This document shows positions 1 to 5,943 of a DNA stretch of 6,728 nt, piece by piece. Numbering within the stretch: position 1 is the stretch's first letter; each line of letters begins with the position of its first letter. This DNA is from SAR324 cluster bacterium (GTDB lineage: Bacteria; SAR324; NAC60-12), in NCBI GenBank assembly GCA_022448705.1, contig JAKUUF010000088.1, positions 1 to 6,728 of the forward strand, read 5' to 3'. The translations under genes were made by a program, and so were the position numbers. The notes under the pieces were generated by a model, which saw only the letters and a list, made by a program, of their open reading frames with translations, ran no database searches and had not been told where the DNA came from.

Positions 1-6
1 AATCAT

Positions 7-957
7 TCAGTTCATCTTTGCATAATTAACCAGGTTTGCCACTGATTCATTCCCTCCACACATCAGCAAAACCAGATGGTCATCTGGACCAAATCTATCT
101 TTGATTTTTTCTGCCGCAGCCAGCGTACACGATGCCGCCAATTCTGGCAGTACCTTAGTGCGTTCAAGAATAAGCTGCTGTGCGTCAATGGCCTGCTTGT
201 CACTAACAATGAGTAGTCCTTCCAGATGTTCCTGTGCGATAGTCAGCGCATCCTGAGCAACAAATGGTGAACCAAGTGTTCTGGACATAGAGGTTGGCTT
301 GATGTTGACGACTTTCCCTGCATCCATGGCTGATTTCATAGTGGCAGCCCCTTCAGTTTCCACACCCCATACACGAACCTGCGGTTTCAAGCCCTTTATA
401 GCAACTGTGTTTCCGCTTATCAGTCCTCCGCCGCCGATGCTGATAACGAGGTCAGTTATTTCTGGAAGGTCTTCAAAAATTTCCAGTGCAACATTACCAG
501 CCCCGGACATCTGGTAGTGATTATCAAATGGATGTAAAGCGGTGCGGCCCTGCTCAGCTAATTCATTGTATCGGTTAAATGCAGCCTGAATATCGGGTGA
601 AAAGTCGATGGTTGCAGAGTACCCCCGGGTTGCGTCTACATAGTTCTTTGGTGTATCCTCTGCCATACAAACTATTATATCCACACCCAACACACGACTG
701 GCATATGCAGCTCCCTGCGCAAAGTTTCCTCCACTGATGGCTACGGCGCCTTTATCCAGGACATCCTTCTCCCTTGCCAACATCTGGTTAAATGCTCCGC
801 GTGGCTTGAAAGACCCGGTTTTCTGGAACAGTTCCATCTTCAGATAGACATTCGTCCCTAACCGTTTGCTCAGTGTCTCACTTTTCCATAAGGGAGTCCG
901 CCGCACATACGACGAAACCTTTTCCGCTGCTGCTTTCACATCATTGAGTGTTATCAT
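7..957 (-). CDS. PLP-dependent threonine/serine dehydratase (catabolic-type, no ACT domain)
   Basis: Fold-type II PLP enzyme of 316 residues, expected to deaminate L-threonine and/or L-serine to a 2-oxo acid plus ammonia in the cytosol. Visible landmarks are the PLP-lysine motif KTGSFKPRGA with Lys51, the substrate/PLP loop SGGNFAQG (74-81), the phosphate-binding glycine loop GGGGLISG (174-181), and CGGN near the C-terminus. The length fits a catalytic domain alone. The absence of a C-terminal ACT regulatory domain argues against the Ile-feedback-regulated biosynthetic form. The start is well supported: AAGGAA (968-963) lies five bases before ATG, and the same frame has a stop four codons upstream. 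One oddity is Phe78 where relatives usually have His in GNHAQG. Serine racemase and other beta-eliminating paralogues of this fold cannot be excluded, so substrate specificity is not assigned. No gene adjoins it closely on the same strand; the tRNA lies upstream. Confidence 0.88.
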   Translation of the reverse strand: MITLNDVKAAAEKVSSYVRRTPLWKSETLSKRLGTNVYLKMELFQKTGSFKPRGAFNQMLAREKDVLDKGAVAISGGNFAQGAAYASRVLGVDIIVCMAEDTPKNYVDATRGYSATIDFSPDIQAAFNRYNELAEQGRTALHPFDNHYQMSGAGNVALEIFEDLPEITDLVISIGGGGLISGNTVAIKGLKPQVRVWGVETEGAATMKSAMDAGKVVNIKPTSMSRTLGSPFVAQDALTIAQEHLEGLLIVSDKQAIDAQQLILERTKVLPELAASCTLAAAEKIKDRFGPDDHLVLLMCGGNESVANLVNYAKMN

Positions 958-1089
958 ATTTGTTCCTTATATCGTTGAATGTTGCCGAAATATTTTCACA
1001 ATATTTTCCTGGGCTACCTCGATTTTTTGCATTGTTGCAGTGTATTGCATTTATTTTAACTTAACGTTTTCCCGTGAATCACTGATACA

Positions 1090-1166
1090 TGGTGCACCCG
1101 GCAGGAGTCGAACCCGCGGCCTACGGAACCGGAATCCGTCGCTCTATCCGGCTGAGCTACGGGTGC
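1090..1166 (-). tRNA. tRNA-Arg (anticodon CCG)
   Basis: A 77-nt cloverleaf on the minus strand. The acceptor arms GCACCCG/CGGGTGC pair perfectly over seven bases. The D stem is GCTC/GAGC and the anticodon stem is ACGGA/TCCGT. The seven-base loop TTCCGGT places CCG at positions 34-36, which decodes the arginine codon CGG. The T arm GCGGG-TTCGACT-CCTGC contains one G-T pair. The discriminator A is followed by an encoded CCA (1092-1090). It lies downstream of umuC on the same strand, with no clear promoter or terminator in the 125 bp between them. Confidence 0.97.
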
Positions 1167-1291
1167 ATAAATTGAGTGGAAGAAGCTGACTGTTTTGCCC
1201 GGCCGAGCATTTCTTCAGCCGGTTCACAGCATAGCAATTCGTCGCTGCTATGACCATCATGTTTTGCACTGGCAGACACCACACTGATTTT

Positions 1292-2554
1292 TCAGGCATG
1301 AACAACCGGCAGTTCGTTCCAGCAGGTTGTAAAGGCAGGACTGCGGGACTTGCTGCGTGCCCTCCAGGCTGAACTTCCGGAAGCAGAGGCGGAGACCACG
1401 GTGTAGCGCCCGAACCTGGAATTGATGTTTTTTATGGCCCACATCAGTTCCGGAGACCTGCTGACTTTGTGCTCGGTCTCAAAAAGCTGTTCCGGAATAT
1501 TTTTTACCGGCACAAGATCATGCAGAAGCACGCCGACCCTGTGGTATTCAAATCCGGGCTTAAAAACCTTCTCCAGCGCACGCTGGGCCACGGCATTCAG
1601 GTGAAGCATATTATCAGTAGCACCCATTTCAACAGAGGCCGAAACACTGCGCTGGGCAATGTTTTTGCGGAAACGGTTTGTTGACAGATACACGGTGATG
1701 GCTGAAGCAGCCTGCTTGTACTTCCAGAGCCTTCCTGCGGCATTTTGCACAAAATGAGTCAGCGCCGGCCTTATATCTTCCAATTCCTTCAGCGGTGTGC
1801 CGAATGAGCGCCCGCACATCAGTGACTTCCTTGATTCTTCGGGCTCCTCCAGCTCCAGACAGCTTTCACCGCGCAGCTCCAGGACTGTGCGCATCAGCAC
1901 CACAGAAAAACGTTTTTTAATCCACTCAGGATCGGCGTCCCTCAGCTGCCCGGCGCTGGTGATGCCGAATTCAGCTAATTTCCTGCTGATCTTTCTGCCG
2001 ATTCCCCAAACATCTCCTGTCTCCATTTGTTCCAGCGCCCTGCTGAAACTTAAGGGCTCAGTACCGATGCATACTCCAGCTAATTCCGGGCGGCGTTTTG
2101 CCAGCCTGTTGGCAACTTTGGCCAGTGTCTTTGTGGGTGCCGCTCCTATTGAAACCTGAATTCCCGTGTGACGAAGCACCCTGCGTCTCACAAGCTGACA
2201 GAGCTCCACCAGTCGGTCCCGTGATAAACCGGAAACATCCGCAAAAGCCTCATCGATGCTGTAGCGTTCCACATTGGGCAAAAGCTGTTCCAGTGTCTCC
2301 ATAACACGGCTGCTCATGTCACCGTAAAGTGCGTAGTTTGAGGAGCGTATCTGCAGCCCGTGGCTCCGTACAAATTCCCGAACACTTCCGGACAGTACTC
2401 CCATCCCAATCCCAAGTTTCTTTGCTTCGGCGGAGCGGGCAATCACGTTGCCGTCATTGTTGGAAAGCACAACCAGCGGTTTTCCCTTCAGTTCCGGCTG
2501 GAATACCTGCTCGCAGGAGGCGTAAAAATTGTTGCAGTCAATCAGGGCAATCAT
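1292..2554 (-). CDS. umuC: UmuC-type Y-family translesion DNA polymerase (Pol V catalytic subunit)
   Basis: Catalytic subunit of error-prone DNA polymerase V, which copies past lesions during the SOS response together with processed UmuD'. I start it at the Met whose ATG overlaps the umuD stop (ATGA), giving 420 residues beginning MIALIDCNNFYASCE. An upstream in-frame Met at 2575 would add seven residues unlike the family. With this start the catalytic residues fall at the same numbers as in E. coli UmuC: Asp6, and Asp101-Glu102 in YSIDEAF, with the steric-gate Tyr11. Also visible are SNNDG (31-35), the palm motif IGAAPTKTLAKVAN, the helix-hairpin-helix VWGIGRKISRKL, the little-finger region, and the family C-terminal block SPAFTTCWNELPVV. 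The clamp-binding site looks shortened: QLF at 356-358 where E. coli has QLNLF. The gene appears intact and is translationally coupled to umuD. Confidence 0.95.
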   Translation of the reverse strand: MIALIDCNNFYASCEQVFQPELKGKPLVVLSNNDGNVIARSAEAKKLGIGMGVLSGSVREFVRSHGLQIRSSNYALYGDMSSRVMETLEQLLPNVERYSIDEAFADVSGLSRDRLVELCQLVRRRVLRHTGIQVSIGAAPTKTLAKVANRLAKRRPELAGVCIGTEPLSFSRALEQMETGDVWGIGRKISRKLAEFGITSAGQLRDADPEWIKKRFSVVLMRTVLELRGESCLELEEPEESRKSLMCGRSFGTPLKELEDIRPALTHFVQNAAGRLWKYKQAASAITVYLSTNRFRKNIAQRSVSASVEMGATDNMLHLNAVAQRALEKVFKPGFEYHRVGVLLHDLVPVKNIPEQLFETEHKVSRSPELMWAIKNINSRFGRYTVVSASASGSSAWRARSKSRSPAFTTCWNELPVVHA

Positions 2555-3018
2555 AGCTTCTTCAAGGTCCAGCAAACCACTCCCCAGACGGAGAAGTCCA
2601 TTTCTTCAGTAATCGTGATTGGAGGATAATCCGGATTCTCAGCTTCCAGCACCACCGTTCCATTCCGTTTAGTAAAGCGCTTGATGGTAAATTCAGAATC
2701 AATCACAGCCACCACAATGCGGTTTTCCCAGCTTTCAATGCTGCGGTCCACAACCAGGATGTCTCCGTCAGTAATGCCGATTTCCCTCATCGACTCCCCG
2801 GCTACACGCACGAAAAAAGTGGCGCTTGGATTGTCAATCACCAGCGTGTTCAGGTCAAGCCTCTGCTCCAGATGATCCTCGGCGGGAGAGGGAAAGCCTG
2901 CCTGAACCCTGTTGTCATAGTATGGCAGCTCGATGCTCCGTGAATCATCCGCCAACCAGATTTCGCTGATTGATCCGTCTGATTTTATCGGCAGTGCCGG
3001 AGGTTTGTATTCAGTCAT
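2551..3018 (-). CDS. umuD: UmuD, LexA-like S24 self-cleaving subunit of DNA polymerase V
   Basis: RecA*-stimulated autoprotease whose cleaved form UmuD' activates UmuC. The 155-residue product has the predicted cleavage site Ala40-Gly41 in VQAGFPSPAEDHLEQRLDLN, the catalytic Ser76 in AGESM and the Lys113 general base in EFTIKRF. The cleavage-to-Ser spacing (36) and Ser-to-Lys spacing (37) both equal those I recall for E. coli UmuD (Cys24, Ser60, Lys97). The arm removed by cleavage is 16 residues longer than in E. coli. There is no helix-turn-helix domain and the protein is short, so it is not LexA. No good Shine-Dalgarno precedes the ATG, but no alternative in-frame ATG exists upstream. The TGA stop overlaps the umuC ATG by four bases. 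Regulation is presumably SOS-type; see the inverted repeat upstream. Confidence 0.94.
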   Translation of the reverse strand: MTEYKPPALPIKSDGSISEIWLADDSRSIELPYYDNRVQAGFPSPAEDHLEQRLDLNTLVIDNPSATFFVRVAGESMREIGITDGDILVVDRSIESWENRIVVAVIDSEFTIKRFTKRNGTVVLEAENPDYPPITITEEMDFSVWGVVCWTLKKL

Positions 3019-3042
3019 ACCATTTTCATGACTAAGATTGCT

Positions 3043-3058
3043 AACAGAAAAAGCTGTT
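3043..3058 (-). promoter_or_regulatory. Candidate SOS/LexA-type operator of umuDC
   Basis: Perfect inverted repeat AACAG-N6-CTGTT, 25 bp upstream of the umuD ATG. On the minus strand a TATAAA-like -10 element (3068-3063) lies just upstream, which would put the transcription start inside the repeat, a normal place for a repressor site. The half-sites resemble the CTGT/ACAG halves of the gammaproteobacterial LexA box but in the opposite arrangement, so the match is by position and symmetry and not by a known consensus. Confidence 0.4.
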
Positions 3059-3062
3059 CGTT

Positions 3063-3068
3063 TTTATA
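3063..3068 (-). promoter_or_regulatory. Possible -10 element of the umuDC promoter
   Basis: TATAAA on the minus strand, about 45 bp before the umuD ATG. No convincing -35 hexamer is visible 16-18 bp upstream. The call rests on the AT-rich context and on its position next to the AACAG/CTGTT inverted repeat. Confidence 0.3.
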
Positions 3069-3090
3069 AGTGAAGTGCATTCGTAAAATG

Positions 3091-3135
3091 ACTTGCTTAC
3101 ATAAATTGCAATTTATTTTACAATTTATGACAAGT
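3091..3135. repeat. Nested AT-rich inverted and direct repeats upstream of umuD
   Basis: ATAAATTGCAATTTAT (3101-3116) is a perfect 16-bp palindrome. Its right half CAATTTAT recurs at 3121-3128 as a direct repeat 12 bp on. CATAAATTG (3100-3108) and CAATTTATG (3121-3129) also form an inverted repeat, flanked by outer arms ACTTG (3091-3095) and CAAGT (3131-3135). The cluster lies 73-117 bp upstream of umuD, a location that suits protein binding to DNA; the function is unknown. Confidence 0.55.
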
Positions 3136-3214
3136 TAAGCGAGATTAAATTGTTCTTGACAAGGAAAATGAAGTTATTCAGGAAAACTCAAAAATTCTGT
3201 TCCTGTAACAGGAT

Positions 3215-3574
3215 TCACTGAGGAGACAGGGCCCGGTAAATCAACCCTGCGATTTCACTCTCAAGCGGAAATGAAAGCATCCCCATCACCGTGTAACCCA
3301 GCAACCAGGGCATCAGGTAAAACCGCAGCATGTAAAAAAACCAGGCGACATAGAGCGGAACCAGAGCAGGCAACAGAAAGCCCGGAGTGACTGGAGCAAA
3401 AAAACGGAGCAAAGGATTGGTGGAGCGTACAAAGAAACGCATGAAGAAAAAGGACGAATCTTCAGGAAGAAAAAACCCCATCGCCGTTCGTCCGATCAAT
3501 GTCCACATCACTACCCCGGAGATATAATCCAAGGCAATGACCCAAAGCGGAAAAACTTCCGACACAGGGTCCAT
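3215..3574 (-). CDS. Small integral membrane protein, possibly YggT-like
   Basis: A 119-residue hydrophobic protein. Hydrophobic segments are apparent at roughly residues 9-35 and 65-94, with a basic, aromatic stretch FFMRFFVR (43-50) between them and a further apolar C-terminal part. The sequence NPLLRFFAPVTP (53-64) resembles the NPllrp-F-r-iiP signature of YggT-family inner-membrane proteins, whose function is not well defined; this assignment is from memory and tentative. The start is forced: no in-frame start codon lies between the ATG and an upstream stop 24 bases away, although the Shine-Dalgarno is weak. The gene follows the symporter operon on the same strand, beyond a strong terminator that leaves only 23 bases before the ATG for a promoter. 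Its expression may therefore depend on terminator read-through, or on an internal promoter I cannot see. Confidence 0.72.
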   Translation of the reverse strand: MDPVSEVFPLWVIALDYISGVVMWTLIGRTAMGFFLPEDSSFFFMRFFVRSTNPLLRFFAPVTPGFLLPALVPLYVAWFFYMLRFYLMPWLLGYTVMGMLSFPLESEIAGLIYRALSPQ

Positions 3575-3603
3575 CGATACAACTTCATCAAGGAGTTAAA
3601 AAA

Positions 3604-3629
3604 TTTCCCGGGGCAGGAACCCCGGGAAA
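3604..3629 (-). terminator. Rho-independent terminator of the symporter operon
   Basis: A perfect 10-bp stem TTTCCCGGGG/CCCCGGGAAA closes a 6-nt loop. On the minus strand it is followed directly by six T residues (3603-3598). It sits 22 bp past the stop codon of the symporter large subunit. A run of A residues precedes the stem on the minus strand, so the structure could work in both directions. Confidence 0.92.
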
Positions 3630-3650
3630 AAACAAGTTTAGTTTACAGGA

Positions 3651-5471
3651 TCAGTGAGATGCCGCAAGAACGGTTTCACCCTTCGGAATTCTGACTTCAT
3701 CAACCATCTTCTGGGTCGCTTCATCAGGTTCTTCCGTGGCAAGGCTGACCACAATCATGACCACTAGGTTAACAGCACAGCCTATGATCCCAAAACGAAG
3801 GTGATCAATACCCAACCAGGGTTCCATTCCTCCCCAACGCACCATGTAGAGATACCAGGTTCCTGCCAAGAATCCACAAAGCATTCCTGCCACGGCTCCC
3901 TGACGATTGGCCCTTTTCCACCAAACACCCAGAACCAGAGGAAAGAATAATCCCGACATGGCAAAGTCGAAGGCCCAGGCGACCGCACCAAGGATACTGG
4001 TCAATTTCAGACTTGCAACAAAGGCACCTGCGGCTCCAAGGACTACCAGCAGAATACGGGCGACGACCAATCTTTTTGCAGTTTCTGCGGTTGGATCGAT
4101 GATCTTGTAGTAAAGGTCATGGGAAAGAGCATTGGCAATTGCCAGCAGCAAACCATCGGCTGTTGACATTGCAGCTGCCATTCCACCCGCCGCAACCAGT
4201 CCTGAAATTACATAGGGAAGTCCTGCTATTTCAGGGGTCGCCAGGACCACGATATCCCCACGCATAAAGAACTCGTTGATTTGCAGGATTCCATCCCCGT
4301 TGCTGTCTGATATTGCCAGAAACTTGACCGCACTCCATTTCTGGACCCAATCGATGGCATTCACTTCGGCAATTGTTTTACCAATAATCCCTGTTGCCAG
4401 GTTCGGATCAAGGATCTGAAGCTTGGTAAAGGTCGCCAGAGCTGGTGCGGTGAAATACAGAAGGAATATGAAAAACAACGACCATGCCACTGAACGTCTC
4501 GCACTCTTCACCGAAGGGGTGGTGAAGTAACGCATCAAAATGTGCGGAAGAGACGCCGTACCGGCCATCATACAGAAAGCAAGGGTCACGAATTTCCAGG
4601 CCTCCATTCCACCACCGGCCGCCACGAATGGCACAGTCAGCGCCTTGAGGCCGGCAAAAGACTCCGTCGGTTTGAGCACTCCCACCTGATGCATCTGCTC
4701 CAGTTCCGTGACTCTTTGCACCGCATCACCATAGACCAGTTGCGGGATGAGTCCGAAATCCTGTTTGTTGGACATCCAGAAAACCGGGATAAGATAAGCG
4801 ATGATCAGGACAATGTACTGAGCAACCTGGGTCCAGGTGACAGCCCGCATCCCACCGAGCATAGAGCAGAGCAGAATCCCGAATAACCCAAACCAGACTC
4901 CAACTTCGAAAGGAATCTGCAGGGCCCTGGATGCAATCGTTCCGGTAGCATTGATCTGTGCTGTCACGTAGGTGAAGGACGCCACAACCAACACGATCAC
5001 GCCCATCAGCCGTGCCAGGTTTCCTCCATAACGGGTTCCAATAAAATCTGGTACCGTATAGCAGCCGAATTTACGCAGGTAAGGCGCCATCAAAGAAGCC
5101 ACCAAAACATAACCTCCGGTCCAACCCACCAAAAAGGCTAAATATCCATGACCGCCAAAATAAATCCCGCCGGCCATTGCGACAAAAGAAGCTCCGGACA
5201 TCCAGTCCGCTGCCGTAGCCATTCCGTTGAACAAGGCTGGAACCTGACGTCCTGCCACGTAATAGGCTTCCACCTGCATCGTCCTTGAAAGCCAGCCGAT
5301 TCCCGCATATACCAAAACGGTAAATACGATGAACAGAATTCCAATCGTTTCGGCACCTAAACCCATCTGTTCAAGGATTGCCATCAAGATGATGAAGGCA
5401 ATGAAACCACCCGTGTACAAGCCATAAATTTTGGGCAGCATTTCAATAAAGGGCTTTTTTGCTTGTTCCAT
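3651..5471 (-). CDS. Sodium/solute symporter large subunit (SSF family, VC_2705/ActP-like, partnered with DUF4212)
   Basis: A 606-residue inner-membrane transporter of the solute:sodium symporter family, related to acetate permease ActP. It probably imports a small carboxylate with Na+, though the substrate is not determined by sequence. Family landmarks are AADWMSGASF (87-96), the SSF signature region GGMRAVTWTQVAQ (206-218), and MSTADGLLLAIANALSHDLY (435-454), which covers the helix carrying the conserved Na+-site hydroxyl residues. Many hydrophobic segments span the length. A hydrophilic loop before that helix contains a canonical EF-hand calcium loop, DSNGDGILQINE (389-400). The C-terminal tail is charged and cytoplasmic in style. 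The start has a strong Shine-Dalgarno, GAGGAGAG, which overlaps the stop of the upstream small-subunit gene only 11 bases away. This is the classic two-subunit operon arrangement and indicates tight coupling. A strong terminator follows. Confidence 0.93.
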   Translation of the reverse strand: MEQAKKPFIEMLPKIYGLYTGGFIAFIILMAILEQMGLGAETIGILFIVFTVLVYAGIGWLSRTMQVEAYYVAGRQVPALFNGMATAADWMSGASFVAMAGGIYFGGHGYLAFLVGWTGGYVLVASLMAPYLRKFGCYTVPDFIGTRYGGNLARLMGVIVLVVASFTYVTAQINATGTIASRALQIPFEVGVWFGLFGILLCSMLGGMRAVTWTQVAQYIVLIIAYLIPVFWMSNKQDFGLIPQLVYGDAVQRVTELEQMHQVGVLKPTESFAGLKALTVPFVAAGGGMEAWKFVTLAFCMMAGTASLPHILMRYFTTPSVKSARRSVAWSLFFIFLLYFTAPALATFTKLQILDPNLATGIIGKTIAEVNAIDWVQKWSAVKFLAISDSNGDGILQINEFFMRGDIVVLATPEIAGLPYVISGLVAAGGMAAAMSTADGLLLAIANALSHDLYYKIIDPTAETAKRLVVARILLVVLGAAGAFVASLKLTSILGAVAWAFDFAMSGLFFPLVLGVWWKRANRQGAVAGMLCGFLAGTWYLYMVRWGGMEPWLGIDHLRFGIIGCAVNLVVMIVVSLATEEPDEATQKMVDEVRIPKGETVLAASH

Positions 5472-5482
5472 TTTTCTCTCCT

Positions 5483-5734
5483 CTATTGTTCTTCTGCTAA
5501 ACCATATTTATCATCAATCTTCTCCTGCTTGATGTTTAAAACCACAATCAGGACAACAAAGATGACTAGAGAACCCTGTGCGGCCATGTAAAAGCCGAAG
5601 GGCCATCCAAAGAATGTAATTGAGTTAAGGGAATTCGCGAAAAAAAAGATCCCCATAGAAAAGATGAACCACAGGATTAAAATCCATGTGGTCAGGCTGC
5701 GTGTTTCAGCCCAATGCTGTTCAAGGTTATCCAT
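5483..5734 (-). CDS. Sodium/solute symporter small subunit (DUF4212 family)
   Basis: Small partner of the symporter encoded 11 bp downstream. With the start chosen here it has 83 residues and two transmembrane helices, about 14-33 and 45-68. They are separated by the family-typical turn NSLNSITFFGWPFGFYMAAQGS, quoted here as two parts: NSLNSITFFG (34-43) and WPFGFYMAAQGS (44-55). A short tail ends in DDKYGLAEEQ. I prefer the ATG at 5734 because AGGAG (5744-5740) lies five bases before it and the N-terminus EQHWAETRS then leads straight into helix 1, as in relatives. A longer reading from the ATG at 5797 would add 21 residues but lacks a Shine-Dalgarno. The family is known as the small subunit of ActP-like symporters; its exact role is unclear. 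Confidence 0.9.
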   Translation of the reverse strand: MDNLEQHWAETRSLTTWILILWFIFSMGIFFFANSLNSITFFGWPFGFYMAAQGSLVIFVVLIVVLNIKQEKIDDKYGLAEEQ

Positions 5735-5739
5735 GATGG

Positions 5740-5744
5740 CTCCT
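5740..5744 (-). promoter_or_regulatory. Shine-Dalgarno deciding the small-subunit start
   Basis: AGGAG on the minus strand, five bases before the ATG at 5734. The alternative ATG at 5797 has no comparable site. This supports the shorter 83-residue product. Confidence 0.75.
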
Positions 5745-5800
5745 ATCTGGTCTCTATCCCTGACCAAGGCAGCAATGAAAACCTCCCATTGATTCATTTC

Positions 5801-5821
5801 AGCGGGAAAATTTTCGCCGCT
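5801..5821. repeat. Inverted repeat upstream of the symporter operon
   Basis: AGCGG (5801-5805) and CCGCT (5817-5821) flank the perfect 10-bp palindrome GAAAATTTTC (5806-5815), with one extra base on the right. It lies 67-87 bp upstream of the preferred small-subunit start, so it could be an operator or a hairpin in the 5' leader. Confidence 0.4.
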
Positions 5822-5841
5822 TGTTAAATAATTGGGTTAAA

Positions 5842-5870
5842 ATATCAAAAGTTTATTTTTTTTACAACAA
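5842..5870 (-). promoter_or_regulatory. Possible promoter of the symporter operon
   Basis: On the minus strand, TTGTTG (5870-5865) and TGATAT (5847-5842) are separated by exactly 17 bp of AT-rich sequence. Both hexamers are weak matches to the sigma-70 consensus, so this is tentative. The -35 overlaps the left arm of the 5866-5887 inverted repeat. Confidence 0.3.
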
Positions 5871-5887
5871 TTTTATGAGAAATTGTT
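5866..5887. repeat. Inverted repeat in the divergent intergenic region (candidate operator)
   Basis: Perfect 8-bp arms AACAATTT and AAATTGTT flank a 6-bp spacer. The repeat lies between the divergently transcribed symporter operon and the hypothetical gene at 5944. A repressor or activator bound here could affect either side. No regulator gene is in the window. Confidence 0.45.
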
Positions 5888-5943
5888 TAACAGATCTGGT
5901 AGAACGGCTTTATTGCGCTTTTTAATGTAAATGATCATATAAA

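Noticed and set aside
1090..1115. tRNA 3' end as an integration (att) site for a mobile element
   Set aside because: I found no second copy of the tRNA 3' segment in the window and no integrase or phage-like gene on the downstream side.
866..1189. 107-residue plus-strand reading frame
   Set aside because: It runs antisense through the start of the dehydratase and across the tRNA gene, so its composition is dictated by those features. It has no family resemblance.
1257..1442. 61-residue minus-strand frame over the umuC 3' end
   Set aside because: It is an alternative frame of umuC. The main frame there carries the conserved C-terminal block SPAFTTCWNELPVV, so there is no need for a frameshift explanation.
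3156..3161. Plus-strand TTGACA as a -35 element
   Set aside because: No acceptable -10 lies 16-18 bp downstream, and there is no plus-strand gene to serve there.
3202..3212. CCTGT-A-ACAGG palindrome just past the YggT-like stop, considered as a terminator or LexA box
   Set aside because: The one-base centre cannot form a hairpin loop without opening the stem, no T run follows directly, and the half-site spacing does not match the site upstream of umuD.
3782..3991. 69-residue frame inside the symporter gene
   Set aside because: It is a shadow frame of the large subunit, whose own frame shows clear family motifs throughout.
5735..5797. 21-residue N-terminal extension of the symporter small subunit
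   Set aside because: It has no Shine-Dalgarno and does not resemble the family N-terminus, while the internal Met has an ideal AGGAG site.
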